Part shown: one piece after another, positions 35,371-44,785 of the stretch | Numbering within the stretch: the stretch's first letter is position 1 | Layout: every line of letters starts with the position of its first letter | Source of the DNA: Planctomycetota bacterium | GTDB taxonomy: Bacteria > Planctomycetota > Planctomycetia > Gemmatales > Gemmataceae | Assembly (NCBI GenBank): GCA_016873095.1 | Contig: VGYC01000024.1 | Coordinates: 1-54,334 of the forward strand | Reading direction: 5' to 3' | DNA: 54,334 bases | The notes under the pieces: generated by a model | The model's database searches: none | What the model saw: the letters and a program-made list of their open reading frames with translations, nothing else | Told to the model about the DNA's origin: nothing | Translations under genes and position numbers: made by a program

Positions 35371-35492
35371 GGCGGGTGTGGGAATCGTCAATCTCCCCTC
35401 CGTTCTCTCTGCGTGCCCATTGCCAAGCCAGCGAGATGGAGTTGCCAGGCGGCCTTGAAAAAAGGGCGGCCCAATGACGAAGGGGCATTGAC

Positions 35493-35678
35493 ATGCGTGA
35501 CTTCCTGAACCGACTCGCCGAGCTCTATCGCTCGGAAGATGGACCGACGGCGGTGGAGTATGCAGTCATGCTTGCCCTGATCATCGCGGTGTGCGCCGTC
35601 TCCATCGCCGCGGTGGGTACGAACACGAACACCAAGTTTGCCAACCCGGTCTTGAGCCAGGCGCTTGGAGGTTCCTAG
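35493..35678 (+). CDS. flp: Flp-type IVb pilin 1
   Basis: A 61-residue prepilin. A short charged leader (MRDFLNRLAELYRSEDG) is cut after Gly. The mature part then starts PTAVEYAVMLALIIAV with Glu5 and Tyr6 of the Flp class, and one long hydrophobic helix continues. It would be processed by the peptidase encoded downstream and assembled into a Tad pilus. GAAGGGG seven bases upstream of the ATG is the ribosome binding site and may be masked by the riboswitch platform. A close second copy follows 108 bp later. Confidence 0.92.
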   Translation: MRDFLNRLAELYRSEDGPTAVEYAVMLALIIAVCAVSIAAVGTNTNTKFANPVLSQALGGS

Positions 35679-35786
35679 ATGCTGCGTAGTGGTAGTGTTT
35701 CTTCATAGGGTTTTCCGAGTTCAGGTTGGCTGCGGGGTGCAATCGGCCGGACGGAAATGAGGCTTCTTTCCTGAAAGGAACGAACG

Positions 35787-35954
35787 ATGCGTAAGTTTTT
35801 TGTGGACTTGCTGACGCGTGAAGACGGCCCGACCGCGGTTGAGTACGCCGTCATGCTGGCCCTGATCATTGTGGTGTGCATTACCGCCATCACGGCCATC
35901 GGCACCAATGTCAACACCAAGTTCAACACGGTTGCGACCACCCTCGCTTCCTAG
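35787..35954 (+). CDS. flp: Flp-type IVb pilin 2
   Basis: A 55-residue prepilin (MRKFFVDLLTREDG, then PTAVEYAVMLALIIVV) nearly identical in the cleavage site and helix to the upstream pilin. The N-terminal leader and the C-terminal tail (NTKFNTVATTLAS) differ. AAAGGAA precedes the ATG. It is a tandem duplicate. A strong hairpin sits after it, which fits a highly expressed pilin transcript that is partly separated from the rest of the locus. Confidence 0.92.
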   Translation: MRKFFVDLLTREDGPTAVEYAVMLALIIVVCITAITAIGTNVNTKFNTVATTLAS

Positions 35955-36004
35955 TCGAGAAACCGGGTGAAGCGGTTGGGCTCGCGCTGCGGGCCATTGA
36001 ATTT

Positions 36005-36039
36005 GGCGAGCCGCGGGGCCACGTGCTCTGCGGCTCGCC
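36005..36039 (+). terminator. strong stem-loop after the pilin genes
   Basis: GGCGAGCCGC (36005-36014) pairs perfectly with GCGGCTCGCC (36030-36039) around a 15-nt loop, followed by TTGTAT. It would cause partial termination or protect the pilin mRNA end, giving more pilin than secretion machinery. Confidence 0.6.
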
Positions 36040-36094
36040 TTGTATCGTGCTTGCTTGCTGATTTTGCATCTCGGTGCGTTGGAGGATGTCGTTC

Positions 36095-36679
36095 ATGAGT
36101 CTTTTCACAGCAGCTAACTGGCCACTCCTGGTCATCTGCGCAGGTATGATCGCCGCCGCCGTCATCGACTGGTGGAAGTTCAAGGTTCCCAATCGCTTGA
36201 CGTTTCCTCTCATCATCAGCGGCTGGCTGCTTGGCGTGTGCAATAACTTTGGCCTGGGAGCCGGGGAGGGAGGTGTCGGCGCCAGCTTGCTCGGCACTCT
36301 GCTGGCCTTCGGCCTGATGCTGCCCATTTACGCCATCGGCGGCATGGGTGCCGGCGACGTCAAGATGACCATGGGCTTCGGAGCCTGGATGGGCGCGTTC
36401 TACGGTTTGCCGGATGGACTCTGGATCATCGTCTACGCATTCTGCGCCGGCACCATCGTTGGTGGTGTCATCGGCATGGCGATGATGATGCTTCGTGGGC
36501 GCTACCGGCAGAACGTGGCCAACGTGAAGGAGATTGTCGGCGACCTGTTCACATCACCCAGCATCGGCGAGGTCGCCAATCGCGCCAACAAGCGACGTCC
36601 TCGCTGGCACCGGTTGCCCTACGGCGTGCCGCTGTGCATTGGCTTTGTCGGCTATCTGATCTACCTGCACGGTTTCTGA
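36095..36679 (+). CDS. cpaA: A24 prepilin peptidase of the Tad system
   Basis: CpaA/TadV cuts Flp prepilins at the inner membrane. The 194-residue protein has several membrane helices and the two catalytic aspartates in VIDWWKFKVPN (D25) and GGMGAGDVKM (D88). It lacks the methyltransferase domain of PilD, as usual for Tad systems. TTGGAGG nine bases before the ATG at 36095 decides the start; alternative starts lie 9 and 21 bases upstream. It follows the two pilins and precedes cpaB. Confidence 0.92.
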   Translation: MSLFTAANWPLLVICAGMIAAAVIDWWKFKVPNRLTFPLIISGWLLGVCNNFGLGAGEGGVGASLLGTLLAFGLMLPIYAIGGMGAGDVKMTMGFGAWMGAFYGLPDGLWIIVYAFCAGTIVGGVIGMAMMMLRGRYRQNVANVKEIVGDLFTSPSIGEVANRANKRRPRWHRLPYGVPLCIGFVGYLIYLHGF

Positions 36680-36682
36680 GAA

Positions 36683-36709
36683 TTGCGAGTCTTGACTTGA
36701 AACTCGCAA
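36683..36709. other. hairpin in the 242-bp gap between cpaA and cpaB
   Basis: TTGCGAGT and ACTCGCAA form a perfect 8-bp stem directly after the cpaA stop. It is followed by AACTTGAAACTTG-type sequence. Apart from this the gap holds no gene; a further promoter for cpaB is possible but not clear. Confidence 0.45.
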
Positions 36710-36921
36710 CTTGAAACTTGCCAGATCGCCCAGGTTATCGGGTCGGCGGCAAAGAACGCAAAACCGATAGCTTCACTGCAACCGTAAAAGTTCAAGTTAT
36801 TCTTCCCGCTCGGTCGAAAATAGCATCGTGGCGGGAAACGCGCACGTTTCTTCGACTTGCTTTTCCCGCCACACCGGTGAACCGGAACCGCTGGGAATAG
36901 CACCCAAACGGAGGTTCACCG

Positions 36922-37980
36922 ATGAAACCGAAAACGATGATCCTGCTGGTGATGGCGGTCACGTGCGGCCTGGGGGCTAGCTACATGACCAGCCGGTTGC
37001 TGGCCGAACGTACGCAGGAGGCGCCGGAGACCGTCAAGGTCCTGGTGGCACGCAAGGAAATGCCGACGGGCACGTCCATAACGAATCCGCCGGATGCATT
37101 CATCCCCAAGGAGTACGTACGCGGTACCGAGCCCAAGGACGCGATCGAAAGCTACGATCAGATCAAGGGCCGCGTTCTCAAGCAGCGCTTGCGTGAAGGC
37201 GATCACGTTCGTGCCGAGGACCTGATGAGCGACAAGGACGCCCTCATGCAACATCTGTTGCAGAAGGGCTACCGTGCCATCGGCCTGCGCGTCAGCATCG
37301 AGTCGATCGCAGGCGGCTTCGCCGCTTTGCCACTTTCGCGCGTGGACATCATCTCCACGGTGCGCCGCGGCGATGAGGGCAAGTCGCATTCGACGACGCT
37401 GTTGCAGAACGTTCTCGTGTTGGCGGCGGACCAGCAGACGGTGGCGGATGGCAAGGGAGCCTTGCCGGCCACGACGGTGACCGTTGCTTTGAAACCCGAA
37501 GACGTTCAGAAGGTCAACCTGGCGAAAGAAATGGGACAGCTGAGCCTGGCGCTGCGAGCTTTCGGCGACGACAAGCGCATCGACCTTGCTGCGACCACCG
37601 GCGACTCCCTGTACGGCGACCGTCGCTCCGAAAGTGAAGGGCCTGCCTTGAACGTGAAGCCGGAAGTTGTGCCAGAGGTCAAACCGGAAGCGCCAACGCC
37701 GGAGCAGGAAGCGCCAAAGTTTCGCTACCATGTGACGATCATCACCAACGGCAACAAGCAAGATCGTGTGGAATTCAAGCTGGACGAGAACAATCAGGTC
37801 ATCTCTTCGCGGCTATTGCCTCAAGAAGGAGCCGTGGTTCCGCGATTGGATCCGCCCAGCACGCCGCCGGCGATGCCGCCGTTGAATCCGGCCGTGCCGC
37901 CGCAGTTACAGCCGCCGGGCGCAACGCCCAATGGCGTTCCGCCAGGACAGGCGACGCCCGTGCCGCCGAATTTCTTTTGA
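36922..37980 (+). CDS. cpaB: Flp pilus assembly protein CpaB (RcpC-like)
   Basis: A 352-residue periplasmic protein held by an N-terminal helix (MILLVMAVTCGLGASYM). It has an SAF-like domain (VKVLVARKEMPTGTSI; GRVLKQRLREGDHV) and the CpaB/RcpC core (GYRAIGLRVSIESIAGGF; DIISTV; LLQNVLVLAAD). RcpC-type proteins act at the outer-membrane secretin. The C-terminal 60 residues are Pro-rich with many PP runs. GGAGG precedes the ATG. It is followed by the secretin gene. Confidence 0.9.
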   Translation: MKPKTMILLVMAVTCGLGASYMTSRLLAERTQEAPETVKVLVARKEMPTGTSITNPPDAFIPKEYVRGTEPKDAIESYDQIKGRVLKQRLREGDHVRAEDLMSDKDALMQHLLQKGYRAIGLRVSIESIAGGFAALPLSRVDIISTVRRGDEGKSHSTTLLQNVLVLAADQQTVADGKGALPATTVTVALKPEDVQKVNLAKEMGQLSLALRAFGDDKRIDLAATTGDSLYGDRRSESEGPALNVKPEVVPEVKPEAPTPEQEAPKFRYHVTIITNGNKQDRVEFKLDENNQVISSRLLPQEGAVVPRLDPPSTPPAMPPLNPAVPPQLQPPGATPNGVPPGQATPVPPNFF

Positions 37981-38107
37981 CCGTGTGTAGTGAGGTGTAG
38001 ACGCAGGGCGAGGGACGGAAGCCTCGCCATTGAGATTCGCAATCGCAGCGAGGGATCCAGGTGGGTGCCAGCACCTATCCTGCACATCTAATTCGAGAGG
38101 TGAAAGG

Positions 38108-39850
38108 ATGCACCGCAACAAGTGCCGATGCCTTATGATCCTGGCGCTCGCCGCTCTGGGACTCATAAGCCTGGGAGAACTGGGGCCGCATGCCGCCGCG
38201 CAACAGGTTGTCGGCGGGCCGCGCCTCGACGTACCTCTCGGCTCGACCGTCCCGTTGCAGATGACCAACAAGCAATTCATCCGGGGCGCACGCAGCGAAA
38301 ACCCGGCTATTGCCACCATCACCATCAAGGTGGACGACCCACGGACCGCGCTCGTCAAGGGCGAGAAAACCGGCATCACCAAGATCACCTTGACGGACAA
38401 CGTCGGCAATGACGAGGTCTATGAAATCTACGTCGGCAAGTCGAATGAGCAGCTGCGACAGGAATTCCTCGTTTTGGTTCGCAAGGCAATTCCAACGGCC
38501 ATCGTTGACGCCGTTCCGAGCGGTTCAACCACGATCATCACGGGCACCGTCGCCAATCCGGAGACTATCCAGTCCGTTCTCGAAATTGCCCGCGGCGTAT
38601 TCGGCGAGGCACAGCCAGGTCGCGGCATCATTAACGGCATGACGGTCGGCGGCGTGCAGCAGGTGCAGCTGGACGTAGTCGTCGCCGTCGTCAACCGCAC
38701 CGAGCTGCGCAACATGGGATTCGAATGGTTCCAGACCAGCCGGACTCAGTTCATCGGCAACACGTTCAAGAATCAAGCCCCCGGCGACTCGTTCTCGGCG
38801 GCAGGAACCCTGCTCAACGTGCTGGCGCCGATCAGCAATTTGGTGTCCACGCCCAACGCCGCTTTTGCGGTGTCCGATAGCCAGAGTTACGGATTCTTCG
38901 GGTTCCTGACGGCTCTGCGCAACGAGAATGTGGTAAAGATCATGGCCGAACCACGGGTCGTGACACTGAGCGGTCGGCCTGCTTATTTCGTGGATGGCGG
39001 CCAGACTCCCATCATCACCTCGTCGCTTGGCGGAACCAATGTCACCTACAAGAACTTCGGCACGGTTATCAATTTCTTGCCCGTGGTGCTGGGCAACGGC
39101 AAGATTCACCTGGAAGTGCAGCCGGAAATCAGCAACTTCGACAATCGCTTCGCGGTCGCCGTCGGCGGCGTCAGCCCCATCGCTGCTCCGGGTTTCAACA
39201 CCCGGGCGGCCCGCGTTGCCGTGCAGATGGAAGACGGGCAGACGCTTGCCATCGGCGGCTTGATCCAGAACGAAGTCACGGGCCAGGCCAACAAGGTTCC
39301 CTGTCTCGGCGACATGCCGTACTTCGGCTACCTGTTTCGCACCGTGAGTTACAGGGAGGAAGAGAAAGAGGTGTTGATCCTGATCACGCCGCACCTGGTT
39401 GATCCTCTGGATTGCCTGCAGATTCCCAAGCTTCTGCCTGGTCAGGAAACGCGCAGCCCCGACGACTTCGAGTTGTTCCTTGAGGGCATCCTGGAGGCGC
39501 CGCGCGGACAGCGGACCATCTGCTGTCCGGGTCATCGACCGGCGTACGTCAACTCGCCGAATAACGGTACGATTCCCGCACACGGCGCACCCGCGTTGAT
39601 GAGGCCCAGTCCGTTCCCCAACGCCATGCCGATGCCGGGCGCCGTTCCGCTGCCAGGCGGCCTCCCCGTCCCGAGTGGCGTGCCCGGAACGACGCCCCCG
39701 AATCCGTTCCCCGGCCCCAGTGACATGCTGCCGCAGGCCCCGACCCAGCGGTTGATCCAGCCCGCCGGCTCGGCCGGTTTCGAGGAAAGCACGGAGATTC
39801 TGATCCCGCAGCCGCTGCCCGCAGGGCCGCTGCTGGCTCCGGCGGAATAA
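38108..39850 (+). CDS. cpaC: type II/IV secretin CpaC (RcpA-like)
   Basis: The 580-residue outer-membrane secretin of the Tad pilus. It has a signal peptide (LMILALAALGLISLGELG) and an N-terminal pilus-associated domain (LDVPLGSTVPLQMTNKQF). A BON-like segment follows (SGSTTIITGTVANPETIQ). The secretin core spans about 195-460, with VVAVVNRTELRNMGFEW, VKIMAEPRVVTLSGRPAYF and the closing EKEVLILITPHLV. The last ~100 residues are Pro/Gly-rich and may extend outside the channel. The ATG at 38108 follows GAGAGGTGAAAGG. It ends at a strong terminator. Confidence 0.93.
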   Translation: MHRNKCRCLMILALAALGLISLGELGPHAAAQQVVGGPRLDVPLGSTVPLQMTNKQFIRGARSENPAIATITIKVDDPRTALVKGEKTGITKITLTDNVGNDEVYEIYVGKSNEQLRQEFLVLVRKAIPTAIVDAVPSGSTTIITGTVANPETIQSVLEIARGVFGEAQPGRGIINGMTVGGVQQVQLDVVVAVVNRTELRNMGFEWFQTSRTQFIGNTFKNQAPGDSFSAAGTLLNVLAPISNLVSTPNAAFAVSDSQSYGFFGFLTALRNENVVKIMAEPRVVTLSGRPAYFVDGGQTPIITSSLGGTNVTYKNFGTVINFLPVVLGNGKIHLEVQPEISNFDNRFAVAVGGVSPIAAPGFNTRAARVAVQMEDGQTLAIGGLIQNEVTGQANKVPCLGDMPYFGYLFRTVSYREEEKEVLILITPHLVDPLDCLQIPKLLPGQETRSPDDFELFLEGILEAPRGQRTICCPGHRPAYVNSPNNGTIPAHGAPALMRPSPFPNAMPMPGAVPLPGGLPVPSGVPGTTPPNPFPGPSDMLPQAPTQRLIQPAGSAGFEESTEILIPQPLPAGPLLAPAE

Positions 39851-39930
39851 CTACCCGTAGGGTCGTTTTTCTCGCTCATGATTCTTAATTTCTCTGCGGC
39901 CCGAACAGCATGCAGGCCGAGCATTAACCC

Positions 39931-39972
39931 GCGCGAAACCCGGTTTCAGACCCGAAACCGGGTTTTTCGCGC
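39931..39972 (+). terminator. intrinsic terminator after the secretin gene
   Basis: AAACCCGGTTTC (39936-39947) pairs with GAAACCGGGTTT (39954-39965) around a 6-nt loop and is followed by TT. GCGCG outside pairs with CGCGC. This splits the Tad locus into two transcripts; the 282-bp gap (39851-40132) should then hold a promoter for cpaE, which I could not pin down. Confidence 0.8.
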
Positions 39973-40132
39973 CGAGAATTTGGATGACACCGGAAATAAT
40001 GCTACGGTTCTAGTGGTCTTAAGAGCCGTTCCGGATGCAAGCGGCTCGATGACACTTGGGGCGGGGTGGTGACCTGTTCCAAACGACTATTGCCCAGATT
40101 GTTCGAAAGGCAGCTTTTTTTCGGTGGTACCG

Positions 40133-41329
40133 ATGAAGGACGTGCAACGCGTAGCCATCGTGGATCCTTCGGATGCCACACGCGAACCGCTCCGGAACTT
40201 GCTCCTGGGGGTGGAGACGGTATGGCTCGAGGCCGAGTGTTCACGCTACGAATTCTTTATTGACGTGGCGCGGCAATCGAATCCGGATCTTGTCGTGGTG
40301 TCGCTAGACTCGGACCACGCCAAGGCCTTGCAGCTCATCTCGCACCTGGTAGGCGAATTCCCTGGTATGCCCATTCTGGCAGTGAGTGCCCGCGGCGACG
40401 GGCAATCAATTCTGCAAGCTCTACGTGCCGGTGCCAAAGAGTTCTTGACGCAACCTGTGGTGCTCGAAGAGTTGTTGATTGCATTGCAACGGCTGGCGCA
40501 GGGCCGGATCGCCAGCGACGGCACCTCGACTTCCAACGGCATCTCAAAGGTCGAATCGCTCGTGGTCGCAGTCATTGGCTCGCGCGGCGGGGTCGGCTGC
40601 ACCAGCCTGGCCGTCAACGTTGGCTGCAATCTCGCCCAGGATCCGAGACACAATGTCGCTCTCGTCGATCTCGATCTCGCGCTGGGTGACGCCGACGTTG
40701 CCCTGGACCTGATTCCGGATTATACGCTGGCGGACGTGGCCCTGAACATTGATCGGCTGGACATGACCTTTCTTCGCCGATCCTTGTGCAAGCACGACAC
40801 CGGGCTGTCACTCTTGCCTCATCCGATGCAACTGGAGGACATCGGTCTGATTCATGAAGACCATCTCCAGCGCGTCATCAATCTTCTGCGGGCAAGCTAT
40901 ACGCATCTGGTACTCGACCTGAGCAAGCGGTTCACGCCCACCGACTTCACAGCGATGCGACTGGCAGACGTTATTCTGTTGATCGCGCATCTGGAGCTGA
41001 CCAGCTTGCGCAACGTCGTTCGCATTCTGCACACGTTGCAAACTGAGGACGGCATGGCCGACAAGGTGCGTGTGGTCATCAATCGCGTCGGCTCCGAGGA
41101 CGGCGAGATTTCGCTGCCCAAAGCCGAAGAGACGATCGGGCAACCGGTCTACTGGCAAATACCCAATGACTACAAGGCCATGGTCGGATCCCGCAACGCG
41201 GGGGTGCCATTACTCAAGCACTCCCCACGCAGCAAGGCACACCTCAGCCTGGTAGGCCTGGCCAACGACTTGTGCGGCAAGGAACAGGAAACCAAAAAGG
41301 AGCGAAGGAGCTTCTTCTCGTTTAGGTAG
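40133..41329 (+). CDS. cpaE: CpaE/TadZ pilus localisation protein
   Basis: A 398-residue protein that places the Tad machine at its site. The N-terminal ~125 residues form a receiver-like domain ([24 protein letters not shown]). A ParA/MinD-like domain follows. Its Walker A is atypical, [11 protein letters not shown], with R151 and C156 where lysines are usual; [12 protein letters not shown] and a [11 protein letters not shown] acid motif are kept. Loss of Walker lysines is known for TadZ-type proteins and implies weak or no ATP hydrolysis. The ATG at 40133 is preferred over a GTG nine bases upstream. Confidence 0.9.
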   Translation: MKDVQRVAIVDPSDATREPLRNLLLGVETVWLEAECSRYEFFIDVARQSNPDLVVVSLDSDHAKALQLISHLVGEFPGMPILAVSARGDGQSILQALRAGAKEFLTQPVVLEELLIALQRLAQGRIASDGTSTSNGISKVESLVVAVIGSRGGVGCTSLAVNVGCNLAQDPRHNVALVDLDLALGDADVALDLIPDYTLADVALNIDRLDMTFLRRSLCKHDTGLSLLPHPMQLEDIGLIHEDHLQRVINLLRASYTHLVLDLSKRFTPTDFTAMRLADVILLIAHLELTSLRNVVRILHTLQTEDGMADKVRVVINRVGSEDGEISLPKAEETIGQPVYWQIPNDYKAMVGSRNAGVPLLKHSPRSKAHLSLVGLANDLCGKEQETKKERRSFFSFR

Positions 41330-41376
41330 ATATGAGTGGCACGGAGTCGGAACTCCATGTTGCCAAGGGAGTAGCC

Positions 41377-42756
41377 ATGTCGCGGCTGCAGAGTGGCTTG
41401 AAGAACCTGGGGTCATCAACCGGCAACTACAGTCGGCTTGGCGGCTTGTCACAGGCTGGCGGGCTCGATCGGAGTTCCAACAAGAGTTTCGAGGAACTCA
41501 AGCGGCTTATCCACGCGAAACTCGTGGACCAGCTCGACTTGTCGCGAGTCAGCGACCTGGCCGGTGACACGCTGCGCCGGGAAATCCGTCTTGTCGTCGA
41601 GCGCCTGTGCGATACCGAGAATCCGCTGCTCAACCGCATGGAGCGTGAGCGGCTCATCGACGAGGTACTGGACGAGACTTTTGGCTTCGGCCCGCTGGAA
41701 GTGCTGCTCAAGGATCCGACCATCAGCGATATCCTGGTCAACGGCCCGCACAAGATCTTTGTCGAGCGCCGCGGCAAGCTGGAAAAGACGGAGGTCAAGT
41801 TCCGCGACAACGAGCACTTGCTGCAGATCATCGACCGCATCGTGTCCAAGGTCGGGCGGCGTGTGGATGAAACGTCGCCGATGGTGGATGCACGCTTGCC
41901 GGACGGCTCACGCGTCAACGCCATCATTCCACCGCTGGCCCTAGACGGGCCGAGCATGAGCATACGTCGCTTCGGCGCCAACCCGCTCAAGCTCGAAGAT
42001 CTTCTGAATTTCAAGGCGTTCACGCCGGAAATCGCCATGTTGCTGGAGGCGTGCATCAAGTCGCGGATGAACATCATCATCAGTGGCGGCACCGGCTCCG
42101 GCAAGACGACCTTGCTCAACACGCTGTCCAGCTTCATTCCTCAAGACGAGCGCATCGTGACCATCGAGGACGCTGCCGAGTTGCAGCTGCAGCAAGAACA
42201 CGTGGTGCGCCTGGAAACGCGTCCGCCCAACATCGAGGGCAAGGGCGCGGTGAGTACGCGCGACCTGGTTCGAAATGCTCTGCGCATGCGCCCGGAACGC
42301 ATCATCATCGGCGAGTGCCGCGGCGCCGAGTCGCTGGACATGCTGCAGGCCATGAACACCGGGCATTCCGGCTCAATGACCACATTGCATGCCAACAGTC
42401 CGCGCGACGGCCAGGCCCGACTCGAAACCATGATCATGATGGCCGGCATGGAACTGCCCATCAAGGCCATGCGACAACAGATTTCGTCGGCCGTCGATTT
42501 GATCATCCAGGCCAATCGCCTCCAGGGTGGACCGCGCAAGGTCACATCCATCACCGAAGTGATGAGCATGGAGCAAGATACCATCATCATGCAAGAGGTT
42601 TTTCGGTTCAAGCAGCTGGGAATTGACCAGAATGGCCGGGCGTTCGGGCAATTTGAAGCGACGGGAGTGCGGCCGTCGTTTGTCAGCCGCCTCGAAGCCG
42701 CTGGCATCAAGCTGCCTTCCAACCTCTTTCAGGAAAGGGTGTTGCTACGCGATTGA
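41377..42756 (+). CDS. cpaF: Tad secretion ATPase CpaF/TadA
   Basis: The hexameric motor of pilus extension and retraction. The 459-residue protein has the N-terminal helical part ([18 protein letters not shown]). [20 protein letters not shown], typical of CpaF, follows. Walker A is [15 protein letters not shown], the Asp box [10 protein letters not shown], Walker [11 protein letters not shown], and the His box [21 protein letters not shown] six bases before the ATG at 41377 favours that start over 41332. It is followed by tadB after 91 bp. Confidence 0.95.
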   Translation: MSRLQSGLKNLGSSTGNYSRLGGLSQAGGLDRSSNKSFEELKRLIHAKLVDQLDLSRVSDLAGDTLRREIRLVVERLCDTENPLLNRMERERLIDEVLDETFGFGPLEVLLKDPTISDILVNGPHKIFVERRGKLEKTEVKFRDNEHLLQIIDRIVSKVGRRVDETSPMVDARLPDGSRVNAIIPPLALDGPSMSIRRFGANPLKLEDLLNFKAFTPEIAMLLEACIKSRMNIIISGGTGSGKTTLLNTLSSFIPQDERIVTIEDAAELQLQQEHVVRLETRPPNIEGKGAVSTRDLVRNALRMRPERIIIGECRGAESLDMLQAMNTGHSGSMTTLHANSPRDGQARLETMIMMAGMELPIKAMRQQISSAVDLIIQANRLQGGPRKVTSITEVMSMEQDTIIMQEVFRFKQLGIDQNGRAFGQFEATGVRPSFVSRLEAAGIKLPSNLFQERVLLRD

Positions 42757-42847
42757 GCCTTGAGCTATTCCGTTTCCAGCGTTCCGCAACAGAGTAGATG
42801 CCTGAACAATGTACACGGAATGTTGAAAACTTCCTAAGGACAGTGCA

Positions 42848-43807
42848 ATGACACCGATTCTGATTTCATTGCTGGTGTTTGTGGCCGTGGCCGGCGTTGT
42901 CGGCCTGGTCGCTTTCGTGCTTGCCGATACTCCGAGCCGGACTGCCGACCGTCTTGACCTGTTAACCGGCCGTCGCCGCAAGGAGGACGACGAAGCAGCA
43001 TCCATTCTCAAGAAGAGCGCCTTCGAGAACGACAAACGCTCCCTGCTCCACTTGCTGACTCCCAACATTCCCAGCTTGCAGAAAATCTTGATGCAGGCGG
43101 ATTGCCATATTTCCGCGAGCACGTTGTTCGGCATTGGTCTGGTGTTGGGAGTTCTGGGCGCCACGGGCAGCTGGCTGGCGGGAGTTCCCAGCTATCTCAC
43201 GCCGCTTGCGGGTCTGGTGATGTTCGTCGTCCCTTTCGGCTGGCTGCTCAACAAACGGCGCATGCGCCTGAAAGCCTTTGCTGCCCAGTTGTCGGACGCG
43301 CTGGAATTGGTGGCCCGCGCTTTGCGCGCCGGTCATAGCCTGGCGGCCGGTATGCACGTGGTCGCCGAGGAGATGCCGTCCCCCATCGCTGACGAGTTTG
43401 GCCGGGTCTACGAGGAACAGAACCTGGGTATTCCTATTGAAGACGCGCTGCGCAGCGTGTGTGATCGCGTCCCCAACCTGGATCTGCGATTCTTCGTAAC
43501 TTCGGTATTGATTCAGCGGCAGACGGGTGGCGATCTCTCGGAGATCCTTGACAAGATCGGCTATGTCGTTCGCGAGCGGTTTCGCATCCTGGGGCAGGTG
43601 AAAGCACTGACCGCGGAGGGGCGTCTCAGCGGCATCATCCTCATTGCCCTGCCGTTCGGCTTGTTTCTCATCATGCTGCACATCAAGCCGGACTATGTCG
43701 AGAAACTGTGGACTCACCCGACCGGCGTCAAGATGGGTGTGTTTGCCCTGATCGCCCAGCTGGTGGGCGCTCTGGTGATCAAGAAGATTGTGAACATCAA
43801 GGTGTAA
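42848..43807 (+). CDS. tadB: Tad inner-membrane platform protein TadB
   Basis: A T2SSF-type platform protein of 319 residues. An N-terminal helix is followed by a pair of helices near 95-140 (LFGIGLVLGVLGATGSWLAG). The cytosolic GspF domain has LSDALELVARALRAGHSL, IADEFGRVYEEQNLG and IQRQTGGDLSEILDKI. Two C-terminal helices close the protein. It would sit in the inner membrane with TadC on the CpaF motor. The tadC start follows 13 bp after its stop. Confidence 0.93.
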   Translation: MTPILISLLVFVAVAGVVGLVAFVLADTPSRTADRLDLLTGRRRKEDDEAASILKKSAFENDKRSLLHLLTPNIPSLQKILMQADCHISASTLFGIGLVLGVLGATGSWLAGVPSYLTPLAGLVMFVVPFGWLLNKRRMRLKAFAAQLSDALELVARALRAGHSLAAGMHVVAEEMPSPIADEFGRVYEEQNLGIPIEDALRSVCDRVPNLDLRFFVTSVLIQRQTGGDLSEILDKIGYVVRERFRILGQVKALTAEGRLSGIILIALPFGLFLIMLHIKPDYVEKLWTHPTGVKMGVFALIAQLVGALVIKKIVNIKV

Positions 43808-43820
43808 ATAGGTAGCAACC

Positions 43821-44762
43821 ATGCCGTACCTGGCAGACATTATCCCGATCATGGTCTTCTTTGGGATCGTGGCAGGCATCTGGGCAATCCTGTCTGCGCT
43901 GTCGCAGCGGAACAGCCGGGCGGCGGAGCGCCTGGCGCGATTGAGCCGGCCACAATCCATGGCCGACATCGAAGACCCCAGCAGCGGCAAGAATGATCGC
44001 TTTCAAAGCATCATCGAGACAGCCAAGGCCCTGTCCTCTCCAATGATGCCGCAGACTGACGTCGAGCAGGCGGCGCTGAAAATCAAGCTGGCAAACGCCG
44101 GTTTCCGCAGCGACACGGCACCGAAGATCTACTCTGGGCTGCGCCTCGCCAGCCTGGTGACGTTTCTGGTACTGGGCATAGTGATCTTTGTTCCAGGCCG
44201 CCCCTTGAATTTCGGCACGCTGCAATGGGTAGTCTTGCTCACGGGTGTTGGCTTTTATTTACCCAGTTTGATTCTCTGGTACCTGCGAAGCAAGCGTCAG
44301 GAGGCTATCTTTCTGACGTTGCCGGACGCTTTGGACCTTTTGGTTGTGTGCGTGGAGAGTGGCCTGGGACTGGATGCGGCCATGCGCAAGGTCGTTGACG
44401 AGATGAGCGACCACGCCAAGGTCATTTGCGAAGAACTGTCGCTGGCGAATTTCCAGCTGCAAATGGGTCGCCCGCGGCGCGAGGTGCTGCACGATCTGGG
44501 CGTGCGCACCGGCGTGGACGACGTCCGCGCTTTGGCGGCAATCCTGATCCAGGCTGACCGTTTCGGTTCCAGTGTTGCCCAGGCCCTGCGCGTGCAATCT
44601 GATTCGATGCGTACGCGGCGGAAGCAAATCGCGGAAGAGAAGGCGGCCAAGACAGCCGTCCAGCTACTCTTCCCATTGATTCTGTTTATTTTTCCCGGCA
44701 TTTTCGTGGTCCTGGTGGGGCCGGCCGCCATCAACATCATGGAAAACTTGTTGAAGAACTAA
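43821..44762 (+). CDS. tadC: Tad inner-membrane platform protein TadC
   Basis: The second platform protein, 313 residues. It has an N-terminal helix (IIPIMVFFGIVAGIWAILSAL), two central helices and a GspF domain with LPDALDLLVVCVESGLGL, ADRFGSSVAQALRVQSDSM and RRKQIAEEKAAKTAVQLLFP. The last helix is LILFIFPGIFVVLVGPAAI. Gene order tadB-tadC is conserved across Tad loci. Confidence 0.93.
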   Translation: MPYLADIIPIMVFFGIVAGIWAILSALSQRNSRAAERLARLSRPQSMADIEDPSSGKNDRFQSIIETAKALSSPMMPQTDVEQAALKIKLANAGFRSDTAPKIYSGLRLASLVTFLVLGIVIFVPGRPLNFGTLQWVVLLTGVGFYLPSLILWYLRSKRQEAIFLTLPDALDLLVVCVESGLGLDAAMRKVVDEMSDHAKVICEELSLANFQLQMGRPRREVLHDLGVRTGVDDVRALAAILIQADRFGSSVAQALRVQSDSMRTRRKQIAEEKAAKTAVQLLFPLILFIFPGIFVVLVGPAAINIMENLLKN

Positions 44763-44785
44763 CTCCAAACTTGAGGAGATTGGCG

